Assembly: GCF_024305035.1 (NCBI RefSeq)
Contig: NZ_JAMWZB010000018.1
Coordinates: 1-64,000, forward strand
Reading direction: 5' to 3'
Origin: Algoriphagus sp.
GTDB lineage: Bacteria; Bacteroidota; Bacteroidia; Cytophagales; Cyclobacteriaceae
DNA: 64,000 nt
Numbering within the stretch: position 1 is the stretch's first letter; each line of letters starts with the position of its first letter. Below, one piece after another: positions 9,140-18,870 of the stretch. The position numbers and the translations under genes are program-made. Below the pieces are notes generated by a model. The model saw only the letters and a program-made list of their open reading frames with translations, was not told the DNA's origin and ran no database searches.

Positions 9140-10000
9140 TTATACCGTATCAATAAATGACTTTTCAATTTTATTAAAAATTAAAGCCCCAAGACTTAAT
9201 ATAAATACCGTAAACCCAGTACTGTAAGCGAGCCATAACCAAGAAAAAATCCCTGAGCCTAAAAAGGCGTATTTAAACCCTTCCAAAATACTGGTCAAGG
9301 GATTAAACCAGAGTATTTGTTGATATTCAGGGGAAAGTGAGCTCATGGGGTAAATCACTGGGGAGGCATACATCAATAATTGAACGCCGAATGTAATCAG
9401 AAAGGTTAAATCTCTATATTTGGTAGTTAAAGCGCTACTTATCAGTCCAAAACCAAGCCCAAGGCCTCCCATTAACACAAGTAAAAGTGGCACAAAAACA
9501 ATATGATAATTTGGAGATATCTCTGAACCTCTAATGAGGAAAACGATAAAAACAGCTAAAAATAGACCAAACTGAATTCCAAATTTCATTAAATTACTAA
9601 TCACCTTACTTAAGGGAAGAATTAATCTAGGGAAATACACTTTCCCAAAAATAGTGGCATTTTCCGTAAAGGTTTTTGAGGTTTGAGTGAGCAACTCATT
9701 AAAATAATTCCAAATCGTAATACCGGATAAATAAAATAAAATCTGAGGTACTCCATCCGTGCTAATTCCTGCAAGATTTCCAAAGACAAACATGAAAGTA
9801 ATGGTCGTTAAAATGGGTTGAATAAAAAACCACAAGGGACCTAGAATTGTCTGCTTGTAAACTGTTATGATATCCCGCTTTACAAAAAGAAATAATAAGT
9901 CTCTATAACTCCATACTTCCCGTAATCCTAAACGAAATGGTGATTCCGAGGATTGGATTTTAAAATCCCAATCGAATTGTTCTTCTTTTTCTTCTATCAT
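9140..10000 (-). CDS. wzm: Polysaccharide ABC transporter permease (Wzm type)
   Basis: A 286-residue integral membrane protein with six predictable hydrophobic segments. The N-terminal sequence WSYRDLLFLFVKRDI and the following KQTILGPLWFFIQPIL are hallmarks of the ABC-2 polysaccharide exporters. The mid-protein segment LTFLITFGVQLLMYASPVIYP and LWFNPLTSILEGF are also family-typical. It is paired with the Wzt gene directly downstream. The upstream 281 bases hold no gene but contain two hairpins, so expression of wzm-wzt and the distal genes may be separately controlled. Its presence next to a Wzx/Wzy set is unusual. Confidence 0.92.
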   Translation of the reverse strand: MIEEKEEQFDWDFKIQSSESPFRLGLREVWSYRDLLFLFVKRDIITVYKQTILGPLWFFIQPILTTITFMFVFGNLAGISTDGVPQILFYLSGITIWNYFNELLTQTSKTFTENATIFGKVYFPRLILPLSKVISNLMKFGIQFGLFLAVFIVFLIRGSEISPNYHIVFVPLLLVLMGGLGLGFGLISSALTTKYRDLTFLITFGVQLLMYASPVIYPMSSLSPEYQQILWFNPLTSILEGFKYAFLGSGIFSWLWLAYSTGFTVFILSLGALIFNKIEKSFIDTV

Positions 10001-10281
10001 CTAATTTTTTCGAATACCAGGAGTACAAATATTAAATTATGCCTAGTAGAATTAGGGGGGACTAAAAATTAGTAATGAACAAGAGGTGATTTCCCGACAT
10101 TTTTATGGGCCATAACCTAAGCATACTAGTCAAACAGATGAATCTTTTAATGGTTAGGTATTACCACTCCCATAAAAGTCTCCAAACTAGAACCTATTCC
10201 TCAAATTGAGTCTAAGTAAAAAGTGGGGACTTATTTAAACACCCTGAGAAGGTAACCTTCTCCTTGGCCATTTTGGATAAT
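10001..10281. other. Gene-free interval with two inverted repeats between wzc and wzm
   Basis: No convincing ORF is present. A nested inverted repeat spans 10101-10177: outer 9-bp perfect arms at 10101-10109 and 10169-10177, inner 6-bp arms at 10115-10120 and 10154-10159. A second hairpin with 7-bp perfect arms lies at 10246-10252 and 10256-10262, about 20 bases after the wzc stop on the minus strand. The second lacks a clear T-run, so it may be an mRNA 3' stabiliser or a weak terminator. The first could be a leader structure ahead of wzm. Function is inferred only. Confidence 0.45.
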
Positions 10282-12630
10282 TTATACTTTATCATCATCA
10301 TAGTAGCCATAGCCGTAGCCATAAGTATACCCGTAGCCATAGGAAACTTTTTTACCATCTACCCCATTGAAAACTCCATAGATATTCTTTATCCCGTTTT
10401 TCCCTTTTAAACCGTTTAAGGCATCTACAAATGAGCGTTGGGAAAAATTCTGACGGAAAACAAAAAGGGTTAGATCTACATGGGCCAAAAGATCTAAGGT
10501 CTCACTAACTAATCCAACTGGAGGTGTATCCAAAATAATCACTTCATATTGACTTTTCAATTGATCTAATAACTGAGAAAAGCGCTCAGTGAAAAGTAAT
10601 TCTGCAGGATTAGGTGGCGTAGGCCCTGAAACAAGAACGTCTAAATTTTCGTATTGCGTTTTTTTAATAATCTTGGACAAATCACTTTCCTGCTCACTTA
10701 GGTAAGTAGATAGACCCACGTCATTTTTCAGTTTAAAATCATCAAAGATCTTGGGCTTTCTCATGTCACAGCCTATCAAGACCGTTTTCTTTCCAGTCAA
10801 GGAATAAACCGAGGCTAAATTCATCGAACAAAAAGTTTTTCCTTCACCTGATATGGTAGAGGTCACCATCATGGTTAGTTGCTTATCGGCAGGTAAAATA
10901 AATTTAATGTTGGCCCTTAAAGATCTAAATCCTTCTGCTATCCCTGATTTTCCTTGCTCAAAAACTACCAAATTACTTTTTCGTTTGTTAAACAAAATCG
11001 TAGATAAGACAGGAACTTTCAATTTATTTTCCAAATAAGAAACGTCCTCGATTTTGGTTCTCAAAAACTCTCTTAGAAACACAAAGCCAATTGGCAGCAT
11101 CAATCCTAAGAAAATTGAAATAATCATATTCTTAGCAAACTGAGGTTTAATTTGCTGTAAGGTAGAAGCCGGCTCAATAATTTTATTATCGGCTTTATTG
11201 GAAGCCTTCGTAATAGCAGCTTCCGCCCTTCGCTCCATCAAAAAAGTATAAAGACCCTCAGTCAAATCAAACTGTCTCCTAAACCTAATTAAGTTTTGTT
11301 CGGTCTCAGGAAGATTTCTAAAAGAGGATTCTATTCCTTCAATTCTTTTCTTTAAATCTTCTATTAAGAACTTGGAGTTTGTATCAACATTCGTTAAGGC
11401 TTCTCTTATAGATTCATTCAATTCTCGAATCTTTCGATCCGCTTCAATTACAATAGGAGACTCAGAGGTATTGGTTGCCAATAACTCTGATTTTCGGTTT
11501 TGAAGGGCTATTAAATTTGTAATCAAGGTATTTAGAATCGGGTCCTCAATACCTAAACCGGAAGGTACCACCAACTCTCTGTAATTCTCCCCTACTAAAT
11601 AATCTCTTAATTTGCTGTAATAGGATCTTTTAAATTCCTCTTGACGGAGTTGTGTCTCATATTCCATCAACTGTTCATAGACCAAAGTACCTTCATTCTC
11701 CAGATCATAAATTTTATTATCCGAACGAAAGGATTGTAGTTGGCTTTCAAATAACCTTAAGGAATCGGCAACTCCTGCAACTTGTGAATCGATAAAATCC
11801 ACTGTGCTTGCAGAAATTTCATTCTTTTCTCTTAATTCAATGTCTAAATAGTTCTGCATTAAATTATTCAGATAAATCTCTCCTTTAGCGGGGTTTGAAG
11901 TTTCTAAAGAAAGATTAAGAATGGAGGCATTCCTATCTAATCGTTGGATTTGTAATTTCCCTGAGTATTCCCAAACCAAAGAATTTAAATCCCTAAGCTT
12001 GATGAAAATTTCTCCTGACTCCTCTATTCCAGTTTTCTCAACTTTAATTTTAATATTATCTGTTTCGACCCAATCACCAAATTTAAAGGACTCTGGCTCG
12101 GGTATAATCGAAAGTGGAAAAACATTACCATCCGGAAGTATTTTTTGATAATTATCCTCCTCAAATGATAGCGTATAATTTTCCGAATCTTTCCAAGATA
12201 ATTTGATTAGAGAATTTATCAATTGGGGTGATTTCCAATCAACCTCTACCAATACCGGAATATTTTTGTAGAGTTCATTATAGATGTAAGTTCCCTCTTG
12301 GTAATATTCGACATCAAAATCAAGTTTTTGAAGCGTTGTTCGGGTAATCGGCTTCGACTTAATAATGATCACCTCATTTTGAAGCCCTACATTTCCAGAA
12401 TTGATAATATTGGGAGAATCAAAAAGCGATAATCCTGATTCTTTCTCTTTGATAAAAAATAAACTTGACACCTTGAATATCGGTGTCGTATACTTTGTCC
12501 AAAAGTATCCTCCTACAGAAAAAAGAAAGACAGAAAGTAAAATATACGGCCAAATCCTTAAGATTTTGGGAATAATGGTTTTTAAATCTAAAAAATTAGA
12601 TTCTTTAAATTCGAATTCTTCTCCTTCCAT
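10282..12630 (-). CDS. wzc: Wzc-like polysaccharide co-polymerase / tyrosine autokinase
   Basis: A 782-residue inner-membrane protein. One transmembrane segment lies near residues 30-47 and another near 500, with a Wzz-type periplasmic domain and long coiled-coil-prone helices between them. The cytoplasmic BY-kinase domain has Walker A GEGKT (about 593-597), Walker A' VLIGCDMRKP and Walker B VIILDTPP. The C-terminus is a tyrosine-rich cluster of alternating Gly and Tyr, the usual autophosphorylation tail. In known systems Wzc cycles between phosphorylated states to control chain length and couples to the outer-membrane Wza. Its start is one base from the stop of the Wza-like gene, so the two are a unit. 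Confidence 0.94.
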   Translation of the reverse strand: MEGEEFEFKESNFLDLKTIIPKILRIWPYILLSVFLFSVGGYFWTKYTTPIFKVSSLFFIKEKESGLSLFDSPNIINSGNVGLQNEVIIIKSKPITRTTLQKLDFDVEYYQEGTYIYNELYKNIPVLVEVDWKSPQLINSLIKLSWKDSENYTLSFEEDNYQKILPDGNVFPLSIIPEPESFKFGDWVETDNIKIKVEKTGIEESGEIFIKLRDLNSLVWEYSGKLQIQRLDRNASILNLSLETSNPAKGEIYLNNLMQNYLDIELREKNEISASTVDFIDSQVAGVADSLRLFESQLQSFRSDNKIYDLENEGTLVYEQLMEYETQLRQEEFKRSYYSKLRDYLVGENYRELVVPSGLGIEDPILNTLITNLIALQNRKSELLATNTSESPIVIEADRKIRELNESIREALTNVDTNSKFLIEDLKKRIEGIESSFRNLPETEQNLIRFRRQFDLTEGLYTFLMERRAEAAITKASNKADNKIIEPASTLQQIKPQFAKNMIISIFLGLMLPIGFVFLREFLRTKIEDVSYLENKLKVPVLSTILFNKRKSNLVVFEQGKSGIAEGFRSLRANIKFILPADKQLTMMVTSTISGEGKTFCSMNLASVYSLTGKKTVLIGCDMRKPKIFDDFKLKNDVGLSTYLSEQESDLSKIIKKTQYENLDVLVSGPTPPNPAELLFTERFSQLLDQLKSQYEVIILDTPPVGLVSETLDLLAHVDLTLFVFRQNFSQRSFVDALNGLKGKNGIKNIYGVFNGVDGKKVSYGYGYTYGYGYGYYDDDKV

Positions 12631-12631
12631 C

Positions 12632-13459
12632 TTAATTGTTTGTCAACGTAATAATAAGTGCAATCGTGGATATAGCAGTGGTAAGAAAAGTTAAAGTCTG
12701 CAACACATTGGAACCAGTCCCGATTTCTCTAACTTTTAAAGGTTCTGCGTACAATACATCATTGGGTTTAATAAAATAAAACTCAGAATTCAAAATATTC
12801 CGATCATTCAAATCTAATTTATGAACCTTCGAGCCCTCTGGGTATTGTCTAATTAAAACAATTTCATCTCTTTTAGCTAAAATACTCAAATCACCTGCCG
12901 TGGCAATAGCTTCGAAAATTGTTGCTCGATTCTGAAGAATAGCCTGTTTTCCTGGATTATTAAATTCACCTAAGGCACTGAATCTGATTCCTCCCAATCT
13001 TACTCTTACAAAATAATTTCCTGGAGTTACAAAACGTTCGATTCTTTCTTCTATTAATTGCTTTGCTTCTTTAAGATCTTTTCCAAGAAGGTTAATTTCA
13101 CCTACCAAGGGTAATTCGACATATCCATCTTCATCTAGGGAATAGCCGTTAATAAAAAAAACATCTCCACCGTTTTGTCCTCCCATCATTCCTCCATTCA
13201 CATTTTCGGAGCCTGAAATTTGCAAAAGCCGATTTAAATTTTCGTCTTTTGTGGTCATTTGGATATCTACAATATCATTTGGCTGAAGTTGATATTCCAC
13301 CGAATTGTATGGGAAATTCTCAGAGGTACTTACTAAAGCCCCTGATTCACCCTTTTCTTGCAGGTAAATAACTTTCTTATTAGACACACAGGATGAAAGG
13401 AAAAAAATGAAAATTAGGACTACACAAAATATTTCTGTGCATTTTTTGATGAAATTCAT
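12632..13459 (-). CDS. wza: Polysaccharide export lipoprotein, short Wza type
   Basis: A 275-residue protein with a lipoprotein signal ending in FLSSC (Cys24). A Poly_export domain follows (YQLQPNDIVDIQM near residue 56, then LPLVGEINLLGKDLKEA), then an SLBB-like segment (FSALGEFNNPGKQ near 160). The C-terminus is a hydrophobic tail (LTFLTTAISTIALIITL), as in many Bacteroidota homologues. The expected location is the outer membrane, forming the exit channel with Wzc. This is one of two Wza-like genes in the window; the other (31810-34464) is three times longer. The two may serve the two different export routes. Confidence 0.92.
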   Translation of the reverse strand: MNFIKKCTEIFCVVLIFIFFLSSCVSNKKVIYLQEKGESGALVSTSENFPYNSVEYQLQPNDIVDIQMTTKDENLNRLLQISGSENVNGGMMGGQNGGDVFFINGYSLDEDGYVELPLVGEINLLGKDLKEAKQLIEERIERFVTPGNYFVRVRLGGIRFSALGEFNNPGKQAILQNRATIFEAIATAGDLSILAKRDEIVLIRQYPEGSKVHKLDLNDRNILNSEFYFIKPNDVLYAEPLKVREIGTGSNVLQTLTFLTTAISTIALIITLTNN

Positions 13460-13507
13460 AACTATTTAGTGATTTAAGCCGCTCAAAATTAAAAACATTT
13501 TATTCGA

Positions 13508-14812
13508 TCACAATCTTGCATCTATAAATTCTTTGTTCAAAATCCCTTTTACATCGTAAACCACATTCATGGTTGATTTTCTAATTGGAAGGTTTTGAAA
13601 ATCCTTATGGGCAACAGCAAGAATGATGGCAGAGTAATGGTCAAGATTGATTCCGCTTTCTTTTGAAAGGATTTCAATTCCATATTCATGTCTTACTTCC
13701 AATGGATTAGCCCATGGATCGTAAACATCCACCTCCATATCGAAGGATCGTAATTCCTTATATATATCAATTACTCGGGTATTTCTCACATCAGGACAGT
13801 CCTCTTTGAAAGTAAAGCCCAAAATTAGCACCTTTGAATCAATCACTTTGAGATCTTTTCGCATCATCAACTTGATTACTTCAGTCGCTACATGTTTCCC
13901 CATACTGTCATTCAGCCTTCTTCCAGCAAGAATTATCTCGGGATGGTACCCCACTTCTTGAGCTTTTTGTGCAAGATAAAAAGGATCCACTCCAATACAA
14001 TGACCTCCGACTAATCCAGGCTTGAATTTCAGGAAGTTCCACTTGGTTCCAGCGGCTTCCAAAACCTCTTGGGTATCAATCCCCAGCAAATTAAAGATTT
14101 TTGAAAGCTCATTGACAAAGGCAATATTTATGTCACGCTGGGAGTTTTCAATTACTTTTGCAGCTTCTGCTACTTTGATTGAAGACGCTTTATGCGTTCC
14201 GGCAATAATGACAGTTTTATAGAGTTGATCCACATATTCGGCTACTTCAGGAGTACTTCCTGAAGTTACTTTTAGGATTTTGGAGACTGTATGCTCCTTA
14301 TCTCCAGGATTGATCCTTTCGGGGGAATACCCCACAAAAAAGTCTTCATTAAACTTTAAACCGGAAGTCCTTTCCAATACAGGTACACATTCTTCTTCTG
14401 TTACCCCTGGATAAACAGTAGATTCGTAAATTACTACATCACCTTTCTTTAGATATTTACCAATATTCTCTGACGCTTTGAGCATAGGGGTCAATACAGG
14501 GCGGTTGTGTTTATCCGTTGGAGTGGGTACGGTTACAATGAAAATGGAACAATCCTCCAAAAAATCTGAGTCATTGGTATTATAAAGGCCCACTTCTCCT
14601 ACTTTTAGATTTCTTTTGGAAAGGACACCTTGCAAAAGCCCATCCTCAACTTCAAGTGTGAAATCATGGCCTTCCTTTAAGCTCTTGACACGTTCCTGAT
14701 CTATATCGAAACCTATCACAGGGAATTTCTTTGCAAACTCTACTGCTAATGGTAGTCCAACATATCCAAGACCAATGATGGCAATTTTTGACTCATTTAA
14801 TGGTTTAAGCAT
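13508..14812 (-). CDS. Nucleotide sugar dehydrogenase (UDP-HexNAc 6-dehydrogenase, TviB/WbpO-like)
   Basis: A 434-residue enzyme with the Rossmann motif GLGYVG (14-19), the segment ESTVYPGVTEE near 130, GYSPERINPGD near 161, and the catalytic loop GGHCIGVDPFYL with Cys272. Sequence signatures resemble TviB/WbpO (UDP-GlcNAc or UDP-GalNAc to the uronate) more than UDP-glucose dehydrogenase, which is separately encoded at 30466-31785. The reaction oxidises C6 of a UDP-N-acetylhexosamine using two NAD+. The carboxylate made here is a plausible substrate for the AsnB-like amidotransferases of the same locus. The precise epimer cannot be decided by eye. Confidence 0.88.
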   Translation of the reverse strand: MLKPLNESKIAIIGLGYVGLPLAVEFAKKFPVIGFDIDQERVKSLKEGHDFTLEVEDGLLQGVLSKRNLKVGEVGLYNTNDSDFLEDCSIFIVTVPTPTDKHNRPVLTPMLKASENIGKYLKKGDVVIYESTVYPGVTEEECVPVLERTSGLKFNEDFFVGYSPERINPGDKEHTVSKILKVTSGSTPEVAEYVDQLYKTVIIAGTHKASSIKVAEAAKVIENSQRDINIAFVNELSKIFNLLGIDTQEVLEAAGTKWNFLKFKPGLVGGHCIGVDPFYLAQKAQEVGYHPEIILAGRRLNDSMGKHVATEVIKLMMRKDLKVIDSKVLILGFTFKEDCPDVRNTRVIDIYKELRSFDMEVDVYDPWANPLEVRHEYGIEILSKESGINLDHYSAIILAVAHKDFQNLPIRKSTMNVVYDVKGILNKEFIDARL

Positions 14813-15042
14813 AACCTGGTTAAATAAAATTCGGTAAATAAACTAATAGCTTCGCCCTTTCAGTCCCAAGACTTAGCTCTAGATAATCACATTTAATTGA
14901 TTGTAAGATTCTTATAAAATCCATTGTAGCAAGGATGGTGTAATACTTTTTGAAGGTAATAAAAAGTGAGTACCAAAATTGCTCAGAAATCAATTGTTGG
15001 CAAAACTAATGGATTTTTGGTGAAATAAAATCTTAAAATAAG
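14813..15042. other. Gene-free interval between wzi-like and dehydrogenase genes
   Basis: About 230 bases without a credible ORF. It holds one copy (14848-14868) of a 21-base sequence that recurs with one mismatch at 34623-34643 in another gene-free gap of the same locus. On the minus strand TAGTTTTG (15008-15001) matches the Bacteroidota minus-7 consensus, but I find no minus-33 TTG at the right distance, so a promoter is uncertain. Confidence 0.35.
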
Positions 15043-16749
15043 CTAGTTTTTATGGAGGGGATAAATCAGATTAAACTGAGCAAATAAGGCTGTTTTATGA
15101 GTTCCTGAGGAAAAATCATTGGTTGACAGCTCATTGGATTCCCATTGGTAATTTGAACTTCGGATCAGTTGTATTTTGGAGCTGAGTAATAGGCGATTCC
15201 ATTGATGATTCCAAAGTAATCCCAGACTGAGGTCAATCCAAGGCTTTTTTTCTGAGTTTTGACCAAATGCTCGATAAAAGAAATCTTGGTGATTTGCAAG
15301 ACGCTCTAAAACTATCCCCTTTTTATTTAATCCATCAATCAGACTGACTTCTATAGTCTGTACATTTGAGCCTATCCCGGATCCGACTCCCAATGGCTGA
15401 CCCTGGTTGCTAAATCCCCGCGCTCTATTGTGGGTATGCCATGCATATCCCCCTAAAAGTCCAGGGTACCGGATGTACCTATTAGTGGAAGATTGAGTAT
15501 GGGTCATCTCACCACGAATTTGAAAATACCGATCCGCTGATTCAGTACGAATTAATTTATTAAATCCAAGTAAATAGGCTCTGGCATGTTCTGGATTTAA
15601 AATTGCCTCTCTCCAATTAAAGGCATGGTCTCTTCTTCCAAATTCCCCATACAATTCAAACCCTTTATTCGGAATTAAGAATCTAAAACTTACCGAGAGT
15701 TGCTGATCAAATCCATTGTCATCATATTGAACGGTATTTCCATTTTCGAAAAACCTTTCCTTTTGAAAAGCTTCAAAAACAGGGAAATAATCATTGAATG
15801 AATTACCCATAAATTGGGAATAGCGTTGAAAGGTACGCGAGAAGCCAAGGTAAAGACCTTTGATCCACTTCGGTTGGTAGGATATGGAAAGTCCATTTAG
15901 GTATTTATAATCTCCGTTAAACTCCTCAAAATACAACTCATTCAACTCGGAATTTTGTGAACCCTCAAAACCGGAATCTTTCAATTTTCCCGAAATTAGT
16001 TGACCCTCAAACTTTCCAAGAAAAGTTTTAACCGGTCTTACAGTGTTTAAACTAATGTGAGGAAATCCTTGCGCATTATTAGATAGGGTCAAAGAATTAA
16101 ATTGACCTGGCCCCCACCAGATATTACGCGTGGAAACGCCAAGTTCAACCGAATGAAATCGGAAAGACAACCCAGACTGCCCCCACCAACTGGTAAAATA
16201 ACTTCGATCTCCGAATCTTTCAGGTGCATCCCCGAAATTCCAATAATGAAACCTTGCCAATAAGGTTCCTCTGCTAAATTGATCTGAGAAGCCCTGAAAA
16301 GGTTTATTTTGAGCCCAGACAATTTCAGGCTGAATCTGAAAATGAATAAATGTAATGTTACCTGCAATGCCTCCGGAAAACAATTGCTGAAAACCCACAT
16401 TTGGAATCATGGATAAATCTCCCCATCCATAGGGTCGATTGGAATTATATTGAGAAATTGAGCGAAATGGAAGAACAATAAAATTTAAATTTTTCTTTGG
16501 TGTTTTTTGAATGGAGTCATTTAAAAAATACGGATTGGAAAGATAAACCGGTCTAATCAAAAGAGAAAAATCGGTTGTCTCTTGATAATTGATTAGTTGA
16601 TTCCTTCTGAATACTTCTTCATAAACTGGATCTCCAGCAGTGATGTACTGAGCATTAACAAGATGATGGCTAAAGAGATAAAAAATTAGAAGAAAAAACC
16701 CCTTTAAACCACAGGCTTTTCCTTCAGAAGAAAATCTCATTGAATCCAA
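15043..16749 (-). CDS. Capsule assembly Wzi-like outer-membrane protein
   Basis: A 568-residue protein with an N-terminal signal region (GFFLLIFYLFSHHLVNAQ). The rest is rich in alternating aromatic strands: GLSFRFHSVELGVSTRNIWWGPGQFNSL in mid-protein and WNHQWNRLLLSSKIQLI near the end, as expected of an outer-membrane barrel. The NIWWGPG-type motif is typical of the Wzi family, in which the barrel helps anchor capsule at the surface. Met4 is an alternative start. It sits two bases after the epimerase stop, inside the operon. The last residues end with a strand as barrel proteins usually do. Confidence 0.8.
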   Translation of the reverse strand: MDSMRFSSEGKACGLKGFFLLIFYLFSHHLVNAQYITAGDPVYEEVFRRNQLINYQETTDFSLLIRPVYLSNPYFLNDSIQKTPKKNLNFIVLPFRSISQYNSNRPYGWGDLSMIPNVGFQQLFSGGIAGNITFIHFQIQPEIVWAQNKPFQGFSDQFSRGTLLARFHYWNFGDAPERFGDRSYFTSWWGQSGLSFRFHSVELGVSTRNIWWGPGQFNSLTLSNNAQGFPHISLNTVRPVKTFLGKFEGQLISGKLKDSGFEGSQNSELNELYFEEFNGDYKYLNGLSISYQPKWIKGLYLGFSRTFQRYSQFMGNSFNDYFPVFEAFQKERFFENGNTVQYDDNGFDQQLSVSFRFLIPNKGFELYGEFGRRDHAFNWREAILNPEHARAYLLGFNKLIRTESADRYFQIRGEMTHTQSSTNRYIRYPGLLGGYAWHTHNRARGFSNQGQPLGVGSGIGSNVQTIEVSLIDGLNKKGIVLERLANHQDFFYRAFGQNSEKKPWIDLSLGLLWNHQWNRLLLSSKIQLIRSSNYQWESNELSTNDFSSGTHKTALFAQFNLIYPLHKN

Positions 16750-16751
16750 AT

Positions 16752-17747
16752 CTATTCGGTGTAAAAAAGCTCGTCCTGATGTTGATCAACAAATTCATAC
16801 TTAACTGTATTGACAATGCCAGTTTTTAAATCAACAGGCGGAATAAAGCCGGATTTTTCAATGTTGCTTGAAAAGGCCGTATTGGAACAAAATTTTTTAA
16901 CTCGAATTGCACTAATTGGGAATTTCCTGCCTGAAAGAGAGGACACAAAGTCTAAAGATTTGCCCATCATTAAACCTACTGAATACGGAATTTTTATATT
17001 CAATTTGGTTGATTTACCTAGAATTTTGTTAACTAAATCAACCAAAGTATTCATGTCAAGATCTGGCTTATCAATATAGTTATATAAATGAACACCCGCT
17101 TCAAAATTAATACTGTATTGTAAAAGGGCAGCAATGTTTTCCACATAAGCCATTGATTTTACATTTTCCCCACTCCCTACCATCATAAATCTTCCTGAAG
17201 CAATTTGATTCAAAAGATTGTAAACGTTTCCTCTATTTTGTTCACCAAAAACAACAGTAGGTCTTAAAATGGTAAGTGTCCGGTTGGAAGGATCTTTAGA
17301 TTGCCAAGATCTAAAAACCTGTTCCGCTTCATATTTAGTTCTTCCATAATCATTGAAATAATTAATTTCACCCGACTCATCCGTATTTATTGGAGCAAAA
17401 CCATATACTGCAACTGAACTTGTAAAAATAATTCGCTGAATATTCTTTGCTTCAGCAATTTCACATATCTTTTTTGCCCCCAATACATTAACTTCATCAT
17501 AAAGTGAGATAGGAGTAACATTATCTCTATGCTCGGCAGCAAGATTTATCAATACATCACCGGTTATTGCTTGAAAGAGCTCGGCGTAATTTCTGACATC
17601 AGCCAGTGCCGTTTTATCCGGAAAAGTTTTACTGACAACTTTATCAATGATTTCAAAATCAATGGAGGATTGGGTAAACCTTTTGCAAAGTCGGGTACCA
17701 ATAAATCCAGACCCGCCAATTACAGAAATTTTGTATGGTTGTAGCAT
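16752..17747 (-). CDS. NAD-dependent sugar epimerase/dehydratase (SDR family)
   Basis: A 331-residue extended SDR protein. NAD-binding GGSGFIGTRLC lies near residues 11-21, FTSSVAVYG near 108, and the catalytic YGRTK with Tyr134 and Lys138. TILRPTVVFGEQNRGNV follows, as in UDP-sugar 4-epimerases and related enzymes. The length is normal. It starts four bases after the stop of the GT4 gene upstream. It probably makes or interconverts a nucleotide sugar for the polysaccharide, possibly the C4 epimer of the HexNAc or HexNAc-uronate made nearby. The substrate is inferred. Confidence 0.82.
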   Translation of the reverse strand: MLQPYKISVIGGSGFIGTRLCKRFTQSSIDFEIIDKVVSKTFPDKTALADVRNYAELFQAITGDVLINLAAEHRDNVTPISLYDEVNVLGAKKICEIAEAKNIQRIIFTSSVAVYGFAPINTDESGEINYFNDYGRTKYEAEQVFRSWQSKDPSNRTLTILRPTVVFGEQNRGNVYNLLNQIASGRFMMVGSGENVKSMAYVENIAALLQYSINFEAGVHLYNYIDKPDLDMNTLVDLVNKILGKSTKLNIKIPYSVGLMMGKSLDFVSSLSGRKFPISAIRVKKFCSNTAFSSNIEKSGFIPPVDLKTGIVNTVKYEFVDQHQDELFYTE

Positions 17748-17751
17748 CGTT

Positions 17752-18870
17752 TTATGAAATCATTTCGGATTGATAAACATCATCGTATTTATCGCACATC
17801 GTTTCAAAATCAAACCTTGAATTTAAAAGATTTTGCTGTGCATCCAGTTCAATATTCAGAGCTTCCTGATCCTGAAATTTTCTAAAAACCAGTTCCACAG
17901 CATTTTCTATAGTTGAAAAAAGGATTCTCTCTTGGGAGATATCAGGGACAATCAGCCTATGTGCCTGAATATCGGATAAAACTATAGGAAGCCTAACGGA
18001 CATACCTTCCAAAACAGATATTGGCAATCCTTCATCTCTGGAAAGCGATAAAAATAGATCTGCACTTTTTAATTCCTGAAAGACATCATCAACCTTACCA
18101 AGGTATTTAATTTTACCGTTTACCAGGTCATTATTCTTGCTTATAACCTCAACCAATAAATCTTCATCCTCAACTCCACCAGCTATCTTAATTTCATATT
18201 TAATTTCCTTACCCTCAAGTAAATCACAAAATTTTAAAAGCTTATCGTATCCCTTCCTGAATTTAATATTTCCAACCATAATGATATTTAATTTCTTTAG
18301 CTTGTTAGGAAATTTAGTGTCCTTTCCAAGGGAATTTTTTTGGATTGAATTTTCAATAATTCGAAGCTTCAATCCAAATGCGCTTTTGAATTCATCCAAA
18401 TCCTGAAGAGAGATCACTACCACCTTGTCAAAATAATTTCTCAACAAAAATTGATGGATGAAACCAAAAACCTTATTAGGAAAACTACCCCTATAATAAT
18501 ATCCATAACTATTTCTGAGAGAAGCTACTAAAATAATTTTGGAGTTGATCAAATGAAACATCCTCAAAAACCCGAGAATTAAATCAGCTCCTTTTAGTTG
18601 GGTCTGAATAACTGAAAAATCATTCTTTTTTATAAATTTTCGAAGATGAATAATAGCTAAAATCAAGGTAACTATATTCAGTTTTTTATTCAGTAAGTGA
18701 GTATATCTAGGACCCAACTCATTCCAAAAATTAACTTGGGCATTGGGATGGTCCCAAAGAGTTACTACAGAAGCCTCTTTAAAATGCTGTGTGGTCATCC
18801 TTTTTATTGAAACTTCAGCTCCACCTACTCCATTTGAATTTAATACGTAGAGGATTCTATTTTTCTTCAT
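17752..18870 (-). CDS. Glycosyltransferase family 4
   Basis: A 372-residue GT-B enzyme starting RILYVLNSNGVGGAEVSI, the usual N-terminal GGAE motif of family 4. LNIIMVGNIKFRKGYDKLL near 193 and DLFLSLSRDEGLPISVLEGMSVRLPIVLSD near 275 carry the nucleotide-sugar-binding EX7E region. It overlaps the upstream GT4 stop by 4 bases and is followed closely by the epimerase gene. The C-terminus is complete. Donor and acceptor unknown; cytoplasmic face of the inner membrane is likely. Confidence 0.88.
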   Translation of the reverse strand: MKKNRILYVLNSNGVGGAEVSIKRMTTQHFKEASVVTLWDHPNAQVNFWNELGPRYTHLLNKKLNIVTLILAIIHLRKFIKKNDFSVIQTQLKGADLILGFLRMFHLINSKIILVASLRNSYGYYYRGSFPNKVFGFIHQFLLRNYFDKVVVISLQDLDEFKSAFGLKLRIIENSIQKNSLGKDTKFPNKLKKLNIIMVGNIKFRKGYDKLLKFCDLLEGKEIKYEIKIAGGVEDEDLLVEVISKNNDLVNGKIKYLGKVDDVFQELKSADLFLSLSRDEGLPISVLEGMSVRLPIVLSDIQAHRLIVPDISQERILFSTIENAVELVFRKFQDQEALNIELDAQQNLLNSRFDFETMCDKYDDVYQSEMIS

